A stretch of 64,000 bases of DNA from Lanius collurio (Eukaryota; Chordata; Aves; Passeriformes; Laniidae), in contig JACBWW010000008.1 in NCBI GenBank assembly GCA_020086605.1, forward strand, positions 22,655,959-22,719,958, given 5' to 3'. Below, in pieces: positions 1 to 10,900 of this stretch (position 1 is the stretch's first letter; each line of letters starts with the position of its first letter). The notes under the pieces were generated by a model that saw only the letters and a list, made by a program, of their open reading frames with translations, was not told where the DNA came from and ran no database searches. Made by a program: the position numbers and the translations under genes.

Positions 1-149
1 AGGCACAGCCATGTGATGGCAGTCAGAGTCCTACAAAGCAGGACCTTTCTCCCCTTGATGTGGTTGTCTTCCTCAGTGAGAGGTGGGACTAGGCAGACCA
101 GAGGAGGAGCCCACTGCAGCAGCAATGGCAGTGGTTGTGGAAGTGACGG

Positions 150-317
150 TGGGGCCAGCTTTGCCTATGTGACTTTTGCTTTCCCTCTTAAACTGCTTTT
201 ATGTTTTCCTCAGCCACAGGTTTTTCTCACCTTTAGCCCTTCAGTCCTCTCCCCCACCAAGCAGTGAGTGAGCAGCAGTGTGGCACAGAGCTCCTGGCTA
301 GGGGTTAAAGCATGACA
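150..317 (+). mobile_element. 3' part of an avian endogenous-retrovirus LTR (solo or edge-truncated)
   Basis: This is the downstream half of a retroviral long terminal repeat of a very common avian ERV family, which I believe is ERVL-like. Seen directly: a CTTAAACTGCTTTTATG stretch, then a pyrimidine-rich CTCTCCCCCACC segment, GTGAGTGAGCAGCAG, and a terminal GGGGTTAAAGCATGACA at 301-317. These match, in order, the landmarks I remember for the R/U5 end of that LTR, which finishes in GGTTAAACCA(C/T)GACA. The plus-strand orientation follows from that order. Bases 1-149 may hold more of the element, but I recognise no landmark there and the window edge cuts it off. The bases just after the LTR begin TGG, as a primer-binding site would, but I cannot match them to a tRNA end, so this may equally be a solo LTR. 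No viral open reading frame is present. Confidence 0.82.
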
Positions 318-589
318 TGGATCCACCATGGCTATCCAAGGACTGCGAACCCAGTGCAGCCATGGAGTACACTCACACAGAAGGCACCTCATGTACCACA
401 CCTGCCTTCATGCTCACATTGTGCTCAGGGCTCCTTTGGGCACACCCACAGTCTCAGCTTTGGGGAGAGCACCATCTCTGGGTGCTGAGCTAAGGACACC
501 CCTTCCCATGCTCCTGTTCCCACTGCCCTGCTGTAGGGTGCTGGGTGTTCTGCATGGTGACTGTCCCCAGGCCACAAGCCCTACTGAAC

Positions 590-662
590 AATTCTGGTGA
601 GTTCTTCTGACTTTGTTGACCACTTCCTCCTTCAGGTACACCTTTTGTGATTCTGTGATTCC
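590..662 (+). mobile_element. possible CR1 LINE 3' tail
   Basis: The segment ends in TGTGATTCTGTGATTCC, which resembles the short tandem ATTCTRTGATTC end typical of avian CR1 retroposons. It is preceded by a CCACTTCCTCCTTCAGG stretch that weakly parallels the CR1 3' untranslated end. The body upstream (318-590) is moderately GC-rich but I cannot align it to CR1, so this may be a decayed copy or a chance resemblance. Confidence 0.4.
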
Positions 663-829
663 ATGTTTGGGAAGGAATAAACCTCCGCTTGTCTTATGAT
701 ATGTTCTTCTGTAAGCAATTATGGTAAATTCCTGAATGGGAAGCTCTTTTCAGAGAGTTCAACTTCACAGAGATCTACTGCAAATACCATACTTCTATGA
801 CTAGTCTGGCAAATTCCTGAAGTTTATTG

Positions 830-1430
830 TCACAGGTACTCAGTAAGCCAAGTAGGAATGTTGCCCTCCTAATTTTGCTGTTGCTCAGTAGAGAAGGACT
901 TCTGGGGGCTGTGATGATAGGTGGCTGTCTTGGCCACAGTGGTGACAAAATAGTTAATTTTAATCTTTTCAGTGTAATGAGAAAAAGAGGTAATCAGAGT
1001 GATTACCCGTGATTTTAAAAGGATAGGCTTCAAGCTACTCAGGGAGCTACTTAGCAGTGCCCCAATGGAATCTGTCTCTCAGGGCTTATGTGTCAATGAG
1101 TGCCAGTCAGTTCTTAAGAAGCACTTTTTAAAAGCACAGGAGCAGGCAATCCATAGTGTCCAATATCAGGCTGAAAAAGGAACTTATGTTGAAACTCAAG
1201 AGGGAAAGGAAATCACATGTGTGGAAGTAAGGTCAGGAAAGAAATTTTTGAATTTTTGAAGGAAAGTTGCTGAGCTGTGGTTCATACATTCTGGGAGAAG
1301 ATATGAAAGACCAAAGCTCAATTAAGAGTTGAGACTGGCCAGTGTTGTGTCAGACATCAAGGTCTTTTTAATACACATTAATAGTAAATAGGTCTAAGGA
1401 AAAATTGGGAGGATATTTGTTTAAGATGAT
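830..1430 (+). pseudogene. decayed CR1 LINE ORF2 fragment (endonuclease-to-RT linker region)
   Basis: This is a non-functional remnant of the CR1 retrotransposon ORF2 polyprotein, from the end of the endonuclease domain into the linker before the reverse transcriptase. The first reading frame (about 830-1010) encodes SREGLLGAVMIGGCLGHSGD. That corresponds to the CR1 NREGLV...GG.LG.SDHE signature after the endonuclease. A frameshift near 1000-1015 moves homology to another frame, where FKLLRELLSS and LKKHFLKAQEQAIHS match the CR1 F.LFRELL and LKAQEQA blocks. A third frame around 1350-1410 has a weaker match to the K.NKK.FYKYIN.KRR block, interrupted by stops. The copy is 5' and 3' truncated, has at least two frame changes and lacks any RT catalytic motif. 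It is followed at about 1480 by an opposite-strand LTR fragment. The protein-level pattern makes CR1 identity fairly secure; the subfamily is not determined. Confidence 0.85.
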
Positions 1431-1479
1431 CACCTGGCAAATCAGGATGAAGAAAAAGTGAAGCCATTCTGTGATTCCC

Positions 1480-1888
1480 CCCCCCCCTCAGATTTTAGTA
1501 ACACAGACAGACCTTGGGCAGATCCTCAGAGTTGGAGGGACAGTCTGTCTCCAGCATCATTGTTACTATGGGGACCAGGAAAAACTCTGCTCTGGCTCCT
1601 GGAGCACCTCTTCTATTCCTCCTTCACTGCTCTTGGTGTCTGCAGGGCTCTTTCTGTCTGTCACATGCTCTCACTTGTTTCTCATAGCTTCTCTTGTGCA
1701 GCACTTTTCTACCTTTCCTTGACTTATCCCAGAGGCATGCCAGCATTGTCACTTGGCTCAGTTTGGCTGGCAGCATGTCTGTCTTGGAGTTGGCTCTGTC
1801 AGATATGGAGGCAGTTTCCAGCATCTTCTCACGGAAGCGACCCCTGCAGCCCCTTTGCTACCAAAACCTGGCCTCTCAAACCCAATAA
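1480..1888 (-). mobile_element. 5' (U3) fragment of an avian ERV LTR, minus strand
   Basis: Read on the minus strand from 1888, this begins TTTATTGGGTTTGAGAGGCC and continues with GGTTTTGGTAGC, GGGGCTGCAGGGGTCGCTTC, GTGAGAAGATGCTGGAA, CAGAGCCAACTCCAAGACAG and CCCTGCAGACACCAAG, ending near a run of C at 1478-1488. This order matches the beginning of a common avian LTR family whose U3 starts TGTATTGGGTTTGCGTGGCAAGG. The remaining LTR, including its polyadenylation and U5 portion, is missing, so the piece is truncated. The open reading frames that run across it, including the longest in the window (1458-1985), are incidental: non-coding LTR sequence happens to be stop-poor here. Its orientation is opposite to the LTR at 150-317, so the two do not bracket one provirus. 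Confidence 0.85.
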
Positions 1889-4800
1889 ATTATATGCTTC
1901 AAGAGAGAAGGTATCGCTCCTACTCTCCCAGCATCCAGAAACCAGGGCCAGGGTATCCAAGCCTTTTGAGAAGCAGCTGGACTAACAGTCCTGACCATCA
2001 CTGGAAAAAAACTATCTAGGTACCATAAAAGCACCAACATTTACTTGCTTGAGTGCTAATGATAGGCATAACTCTATTACACAGATAGTAGGTATTACAG
2101 ACATTTTCCCTAGGTCTCTTCCCAGTAATACTCATATAATTTGGTAGTTTACAACAGTTTGGAGCCAAAGCTCAGCTGATTACATATGGCTTTTTTAGTG
2201 AAGAGATGTGATTACAACACCTAGCTGACCTTGTCTGTTTAGGAATCCTGTGATAGGTTTTTAAATACACAGTTTCAGAGGGGTGAAAGAATTAAAGAAC
2301 TCAGACAAAGCAATTGTGTGATCATGATGAATGCCCTGGTGGAATGACTTTGAAAGTGTAAACTCTTGAACTGAGCCTAGAAATTCTTTTAACTGTGGTT
2401 TATATAAACATTTGACATCTTGCACCATAGCAAACCTGTGCCCCTACTATGCTAAGATTAAGTTACAGTGCTTGGAAGTATGCAAAAATTGTTTAACACA
2501 TAACCTTATAGCACAATTTTTACTCCTTTTTTAGCAGAACATTTATATTTTATCTGAAGAAAAAGTAATATCCTGTTGTAATAACATTAAAGGCTTGTTA
2601 GAAACTTCAATAAAGCAAATACAGTCCTGGCAAAAGTTTGTATTAAAATATGGCATTTAATTGGCTCAGTCTCTTGATAGCAGCAGCACAATTATTACTA
2701 TGTTCTTGACCACCATTTATATGTGCTGTTATATCAATCACTGCCCTCCAGCTTGCTGTTCTTCCACTGGAGCAATTAAATTGTATGCTAAAAGAGGAAG
2801 AGAAGATAGAAGACAAGAGTGGTAGCGACAGAATTTAATGGTTTCCTGGTTCACACCTGACACTGAAAGGCTGGGTCAAGAATTTCGAAAAAAGTAGGTT
2901 CCAGATTTAGGCATCTTAAATCCATCCAAGCCCTAATATTTCCTGTTGCTTGGCTGTAGGGTGCAGGAAGTGTCCTGCCAATAGAAAACACCAGGCACTG
3001 AGAATTGGGTGGAATTTGGGATTTGTGAATTGGAGCCAATGCCTATATACAGTCATAGAAACACAGTTATGTTGCCATTTCGCCATTTTAAAAACACTTC
3101 AAAGACCCCACACAGTCATAGGAACCCAATTTTAAGTACATTGCCCAGTGGGCTTTCTTTTCTTTTTTTAACAGATCTTTTGGGTTGCTGCAATGAGAGC
3201 TATACCACACACAATTACACTGAAAATTCACAGCTTTTGAAAAACAGTACAGCAAAAACAACAGAAAATCTAGCATACAGCTTGGTTTGTTCTGTAGTAA
3301 CCTCAGGGGAAAGTTCATGGCATATAAATGATGCTTGTCAGTTTTAATCTTTCACTGATTTTTGTCCTCTGGAGATATGTGTTTTACCAAGGAACCAAAT
3401 GGTCCTCCCAAAGCAAAGAGATTGTCTGTGGAGCCTTGAATTTCGTAAATCAAGACAACCCACATTTCCTGGAAAATGCTAAATATGTAGGACACGAAGG
3501 AAGGAATTGAGCATATTTATAACAACATACTCCTACTTTCAACAGCAATTGAAAAATATAAAAATGGGCAGAAATATTTTGCTTTTTTACAGTGTCAGAG
3601 AGCTCTGTGCTTTTCAAGCTTAGGTTAAGTCAAATATTTCCATGTATATTCAGATTCTACCACATATTTAGGAAAAACTAGGTTCTTGCTATCTGTGTTA
3701 TCCTACCTCCATTCTGCAAAAAAAACACCAGTTCTGGTTTTGCATTGCTTGATCCTTCTAGAAACACATATGTTCTTTAGTACCACTGGTAACCAACACA
3801 GCACGTTTCTCTTTCAAGAAGAGTCAGATCCAAATTGCACTGATAACTTGCAAATCATCCACTTGGCTTCCAGAAGCCTGTGCTAGGCTTCAGGTCTCAT
3901 CAAAATGCTTACCATATCTGCCAGTCCATCTGGAAATACATGAACAGTTCACATTTAGGAGGATCTTATCTCTCTCAACTTTTAAATGAACTATCTCTTA
4001 AGGAACACAGAGATTTAAATGAAGTAAGTGCACACATGGCACTTTGAACAATGATATATAATAGCAGAACATCTCAAGCACACTGTGATTCACATGTGGG
4101 TTTCAGCTAGCAAAGGGAAGAGGCAGAAATAGAACCACATGCATTTAGTTCTGTCTGTCCGCAGCCCTGAATGGAGGATGACTGCAGGAGCCTTAACTCA
4201 GCTTGTACATCTTGTCTTGGTTCTAAATTAAGCACAACTATTTCTGATGCCATCTGCATTCAGGATTAGAAGTAGACAATGTACTAAATTGGAAGTTTTT
4301 AAATCCTGGAGGAGCAATGCTGCATGCTATCCCAATCTTCTGTGCCTTGCTCCCACCTAGGGGGTGATGGACTTCTGTGTTCATTTACACTGTCAGTCTA
4401 AACATACCATGACTACTCAGAACAGTGAAATTCTGCTCCATGGGCCACCCAAATGGTGACTTTGGGCCACCCAGGCTCTTGCAAGTTACTGAGATCCTAG
4501 AACTCCACCATAGAGCTATACCATTGGGAGAATTACAGCACTGCTCTATATGCCCCCTACTGAGATGGATTTGGGACTCCAACTACTGGGACAGCGTCAC
4601 CATAATTTATATGTATCATTAACCCCTGTGTCATGAAAACATAAGAGTATTTTGCCAATTACAATTACACTAATTAAGAAGCATATATCAAGCTAATTAT
4701 TACACTGATTTAGTGTATGATATCCTGTCTTTGGTCTCATATCCAAGACTCATAAGGAACTGACTGCAAATTAAAAATATACTCCAAAAACCTCACTATG

Positions 4801-7554
4801 CCAGTTGTAGCTGGGCCAAGCAATGACTAATAGGGACAACATTTGCAAGGATTCTGAGTGCATGAATGCCAAGGAAAGATAGCTGAGTTATGTTGGGTGG
4901 TCCAAAGAGATACTAGCAACAAAATAGTAAGAAGATAAAACAAAGAAGTCAAGTTCAATTAGAACCAATTCCCCTATGTTTAAAATGAGCAAAGTCTTTG
5001 CTTCTCCAAAGATTGGAGAATGAAGTTTTAGATGGATGGGTACCATGGTTTTAATTTTAGACCTATCAGGGAGCAGACATGGGGCTCCCTCCTCCCACAT
5101 TTGAGAACATCCTTCCATGAGCAGGTATTAGGAAAGGTGAGACACCAGAGATGAAGTGCTGGCAGACGGGGATGCTCCCATTCAGTGTGATTCCCACTCA
5201 AAATTAGGTCAAAGACTTGAAATAATGGGAAAAAATGGCCCCACTGAACTTTAGGTCTGGTTTCTGTCTTTCACTGAGATATTCCAAAAGGGTTTTTTTT
5301 TACTTATAACCTTTTTTTTCCATCTAACCTAAGCATTTTGGTGCAAAACCTGAGATGAAAGGCAAAAATTTTTGTCGGCCAAAATTTTAAAAATTGCAGA
5401 GTGTTTCTGAATAATTCAATTTCTGGGCAGAAGAACTGAGTCAATCTTTTTTATAAGTTTTTGGGAAACTGATTTCAAATGAAACAGACTTTGGAATTAT
5501 TATATATCAGTACCAGACAACCTTCATGAAGTCCACAATTTATAACTACAAAGAATGAGAATCTGTTGTGAAAACAACTGATTTGGACAGGTCTTGTACT
5601 GTCATAGATGAGAATGTCATTCCATTGATATTTGGTTTCTTAAAAAGAAAAAATGTCTAGTAGAAGCAGGAATTCTTACCACAGTATTGATACAATCAAA
5701 ATTAGGACATTGGTGTCATTTCTAGACCTGGTACTTAAATTTAAATATAAAAATGTTAAAGATGTGAGGGAAGAAAAAAATAACAAAAAAATAAATGTTG
5801 AAGAAACTAGAAAACAGTCATTATGATATTATCATCAAAGATACTGTTAAGGGAATATCTGAATTCTGTGTACAGGTCCTTGCACATCTGTTTCCAGAAG
5901 GTTGGGTTGTTCATTCTGGCTGAAAAAAAAATCATAGTTTAAGTTGAAATAAAAGGAGAATGCATAAAGTCATCAGTTCATGGAGTTTTTATTATTATAT
6001 AAATCTTTCTTAAACATGTTTATATTAATTTTTGTGAGAAGTTTTGTGGCTCGGGAGTGTAAGCAGTTCGTCTGCACAGTCATATTTGAGCTTAGATTCA
6101 CTAAACTCCACACTTTAACCCTTGTTTCAAGAAGGAGCCTGGAAACTGTAAGTTAGTGAAGTCTCAGCCTTTAAGGTATCAGTTCATTAGCTGGTAAGAT
6201 TAGAGTAGATGTATTTTCTCTAGTGGTTTTTAAAAGTGATTACATTATAAGTTTTTTTCCATTTTCTTCAGCACTTAGTTGATAACTATTCTCAGGCAAT
6301 GCAAGGAATTCTTTCATTGGGACACCTGTTCAACATCGTCTGCTCACATATTCAAAGTTAGATTTCTAGTTTTGCAACTATAAAGGAATTAATTGCCAGA
6401 AAAGACTTTCTGCTTTCCTCTGTAGTACTAAGCATGGATTGCTTGCTGATTGGTCTGTTTCTCACCTAATGAGATTTAGGGGCACTGGCAGAATTTTGAC
6501 AATATCTGATGATATCTCATCCTGGCATGAATAGTTTAATGAATAGTAGGATCCAGTGCTATCAGTGAGTGGGCAAAAGAGAGTGATCTGTTGGTGCCTG
6601 GAGAGAGCAATCTCCAGGAACTGATATTTTACTTCCCACAGCTGTTTAAAAGCAAAAGAAGGAATGTTTCCATCTAATAATCAGAAGTTAATTACATCAT
6701 ATAGAAATCTGCTTTTCCTTCAGTATTGGTGGGTCAGGTCTATTGATAATCGGCCAAATTATTATGTTCAGGTTCAGAAATTTAGAAATCACTCCTATAG
6801 TCTGCATTCATCCATACATTCATACAAAATGCCCAGTACATTTAGTGCACACAAAATACATCTTCAGGTGCAGACCAACATAAGCAAAGCATGAGTTGCC
6901 TTCAGTAAAGCATCACTCAGACTTTAAAGCCCCGGTAGAAACATGTTGTATGAATGTACTTATATGTGCATGCATATGCTTTGTACACATACAGATTTAG
7001 GTGCACTCTTTGGATTTTGGAGCCAGTCCATCAGACATTGCCCTTCTCATTTGGGGTCCATCTGTGTAAAAAGACTATCTCTGGGACCAACTGACAGCAA
7101 CAACCTTTTTTATTTTTTCGTCTAGAAAACCTCCACTTCAAAGGGCTAGAGTATTTTAGACATCTGTTCCTGCCTTATTTTCATAGATCCAAACCAAAAG
7201 AGCTACTTCTTTCTCAGAGCAACTCCTTTATGTGTTAGGTGTGCCAATGATTTCTTACCTTCGATCATCCATTTTCAGTACATCATTTTATATATGTTCC
7301 CAACAACCACACAGATCTTAATGTGCACTGCCAATCTTCCACGGCCTACTAATCCACATTTGCTGAAACAATGAGAAGGGATGATGAAAACTGAAGTGTT
7401 GCAACCGTTAGGAATATACTGAAAAGCACAGTTCAGCAAGAAGGAGTGTATACGTTGGCTATAGTTCACTGGGGACAAACTGTCTGCACACCTTTGAAGC
7501 AGGAACACCAAGGAAGCTTGGTGTGCTGCTCTAAGGGGGACATGAAACAAAGGA
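1889..7554. other. AT-rich unique sequence, no gene seen
   Basis: I see no recognisable repeat, exon or RNA gene in this stretch. Open frames are short (up to about 110 codons), have no recognisable motif and occur on both strands as expected by chance. The only local texture is short homopolymers (for example T8 and A-rich runs at 5280-5330 and 5760-5800). Ancient, highly decayed repeats cannot be excluded without a profile search. Confidence 0.55.
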
Positions 7555-7682
7555 TGGAGTGGCACAGAGCTACTGTGGTCATGCTCTGTTGAAATCAATG
7601 CACATGTTACACAGAGAATGGAGCAACACAATGGGGTTGTGATCATGCTCTGTTGAAAACAATGTACCTAATGGGAACAAAG
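7555..7682. repeat. 64-bp tandem duplication, diverged
   Basis: Two adjacent units of 64 bases, 7555-7618 and 7619-7682, both start TGGAG and share the core TCATGCTCTGTTGAAA at the same offset, followed by CAATG. The outer parts have diverged to roughly 70% identity by eye. A minus-strand open frame of 123 codons (7275-7646) ends up overlapping it but has no family resemblance, so I do not call it a gene. Confidence 0.8.
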
Positions 7683-7855
7683 CCAAAGGAATGTGCCAGG
7701 TGGTGAATGAAAGCTGAGCTTTGCTTCATAAACTTGAAAATACGTATTAATTTTCATGCTTCTACAAATACTAATGACTAAAGTCTGTCAAAATCCACCT
7801 AAACATGAAATTATATCAACTGTAATTTACCTTCCCCCTCCCTCGAAGAAAATGA

Positions 7856-7961
7856 TATAAATATAGCTTTAGTAGAAAGGGAGGTCAGAGGAAACTCTGT
7901 TGTAACTTCTGGCATCATTGGCAAGCTGTACCTGTCTTGTCTTCTCCCTGACATTTATAGG
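7856..7961 (+). promoter_or_regulatory. weak candidate TATA box with downstream splice donor
   Basis: TATAAATA lies at 7856-7863, and about 100 bases downstream a good donor-like AGG|GTAAGA sits at 7959-7967. Together they have the spacing of a TATA promoter and a short non-coding first exon of about 70 bases starting near 7887-7890. The tract before the donor (CTGTCTTGTCTTCTCCCTG) is pyrimidine-rich, so the site could also be read as a 3' splice region. No open frame is associated. In an AT-rich window such combinations occur by chance, so this is a weak call. Confidence 0.22.
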
Positions 7962-7969
7962 GTAAGAAC

Positions 7970-10900
7970 CTTATTCTATGCATGCTAAATAATTATCTTG
8001 AGCTGTCTTTCATTGGGCATTAGAAATTATTTGTATATTGCTTTAAATTCATTTTTGCCAATCAGTATACTATCAACACCATTATCTCAATTTAATCTAT
8101 CCCAGTTTACTATTATCACTGTGTTTGTTAAAATGCATTACTCTTTAAAGTGTTTAGTGTGAGCCCTTCAAGGCCTCTAGCAGTCACTTGACAATCTGTA
8201 CCTGAAAAAAATGATAATATGCCAACTAAAAGCAGGGAAATCCAGAAAGTGGTCTCTGTTTCTAAACTGATACAAAGGATTTGACTCTGTTAAGCTGTCA
8301 ATGCACAACCCAGATCCCCTCTCTGATACATCCAGCTGTTAAGTGGGGTCCCCATAACAGGTTATAGACAGGCTGGTCAGGCACAAGAGTCTTCTCTGTC
8401 TTTGGGCATTGGCAGCCTGGTCAAACATAAATGGTATGAGGAAACTGCTCTTTCAAGTGAAAGCATCTGTAGAGTGACACACTGTTGTTCCAGGGCAGAC
8501 AAAAGGAATCCTTTATTTTACTTATACCAGCAAACCTAACTCATAATGGCAAACAGAAATGAGTAACACAGAATGCTCTGAGCAAATGACTACCTGAACT
8601 AGAATTGTGGAAAAAATATGAGACAGTCACTTATTTAACTGATTATTACTCCCCATCTCTCCTTTCTTTGAATCAGATTTACCTCACATTTACACAGACA
8701 ACTGCATGATTATGCTTCCCAGAAATCTCTTGCAGATGACTCCATGACGTTTTTTGTTTCCATCAAACTGTGGTCTGGGTCTCCACAGACTTACGTAGTG
8801 TGGACGTCTACCAATAGATGTTTCTGATTAAGATATCAGGTGTTGCAGCCCTTCCATGTCTTGTGCTAATCCTTCTCTTTCTTCTGGTTTGATATTGTAT
8901 GCATACAGGACTTGATCAAAATATGTGAAAAGAATGTGACATCATTACTGAGCTTCAGGCACTTAGCCATTAAGTAATTCTATGGCAGTCATAAGCAGCT
9001 GGCTCTCCCATTTTTACTTAAACTCTTGTAAAATAAGTGTTAAATTAAAACTTGAAAGCGCTTGTTTACAGAGGAAAAGAAAACTGAATATGGTTCCACT
9101 GGCTGAACGATTCAAAATTATGAACATGCTCAACATGTGAACTGTGAGTTCACAAATTAGGATTTTTTTGACAATATTGCAATTTTCTCTACTTTCCACA
9201 TCATAGCTCTCTCTCTTTCCAGTGTCTAGAGCAGAGCTTCTGGCAGCAGCTAGTGAATACAGTCCTGCTTGCTGAGTTTTACCTGGCAAGTGGATCCCTT
9301 ATTGTATGGCAATAGAAAGGGGGAGTGAAGGAGAGGGAAAAATAGCATGGTTCTCTATTCCTATAGAAAGGTATGAATGTATACTTCATTATGTTTATTT
9401 GACACGACTATTTTAATCAAAATTTCATGTAGAGTAGTCATTTTACTTGGAGAAATTTAGGAATAGAATATCAAGACAGTATCCTCTATCAGACAGACTT
9501 GTGATATTGTATTAAAAAAAAAAAAATCACAAAACAGTGATTTTTCATGCCTCACAATGACTGAGAGTAATTATATTTTTAGCCTCTCAGCTTTCCTGTG
9601 TGGCCATATGAAACTATTTGAGTTTAGCAACTCAGGCAATAATTCAGCATGCTCAGTTTCTTTCAGCTCATTTGTGCAGGTGTTTTGTCATAAATTACTC
9701 AGGATCTCAAGCTTGATATTGTAATGCCAAATATTTACCATACCCTTTAAGCAACTAGGCCAGGGAAAATCTTTAATCAACACTACTTGCATAAGCTCAG
9801 CTTATATAAGTCATATAAGCCAAGTGTTTGCAGCCTGCAAGAATGCAGTGTGACCAAAGACTACAGCATTAAGAGGCCAGCTAGAAATAATGTCATTATT
9901 AGCAGAAAAATCATGACATATTAATTCTATTTTTTTCCAAAGAGGGGTAAACAATACAATGGAATGGATCATTCCAGACACACTTTTTGAGTCATAATCC
10001 AGAAATTAAATGCAAAGAAGCTAGCAGAATCAAAAAGGAAAACTGGTTTCTTAGAAGAGACAGCATGTGGACAGTCTTTTTCATTCCAGGTCTGCTCTCT
10101 GCTCTCGGAAAAGTTTCAGTGTTCCCTCCATTTGCTCTTTATCTCCTGTAATATATTTTTTCATTCCCTGTATTTTTTTAATGTGGTCTTTTGAGTGACT
10201 GGAGTGTGCAATCAAAAGCCATACTTGATTACACTGATTATTCTTGAGAACTGAGGATAGCTAAGAGTTGGATGATCCTTTATTATTATGTTCAACTAAT
10301 CAAGTAAAAACCCCCAAACCCAAAATCTGTAAAACTGGCTTCTTCACATAAAACTCTTCATAATTACTTTTGCTTTCCATATCAGTTGGAATCTGTTTTG
10401 GGCAAGCTTCAAATACAAACGTACTGGCAGTCATCTCCAATTACGCAGTAAACCCGAACTACCCAGTACTTGTCTCAATCTTTCTGTGACAGGAACAAAG
10501 CCAAACTGGGCCAGCTCAGAGACTGAGTCCCTAAAACAGAGTATCATTAAACATACCCATCTCAAACAACCTTGTTTGATGGCTCATAAAGCATAAACAT
10601 ACCCCCCAACTTGTAGAAATGTATCATCAATTAAAATTACTCAGACTGTCTTGTTAAAAAAACTTGGTTGGATTAGAAGGGGAATAATGAATGATACTAT
10701 TACACAGCTACACAAAGTGACCTTAAACTTCTGTGACACTTTTTCTGAGGAAAGGGTCTCAAGGCTTCTGTTTTGCTTTTTCTAACCACATTTTTCATAT
10801 TCTGAAGGCCTTTCAGTTGTCTTAAAACTGCATTATTCCACACTGAGCTGCCAACAGCAACAGCTGATTTGATTTCATTTTAATAAGAAGATAAATGGTC

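Noticed and set aside
1458..2019. 175-codon and overlapping plus-strand frames
   Set aside because: They lie mostly within a minus-strand LTR fragment and adjoining sequence and show no protein-family motif.
7275..7646. 123-codon minus-strand open frame
   Set aside because: No domain or recognisable motif; it overlaps the 64-bp tandem duplication and lies in otherwise non-coding DNA.
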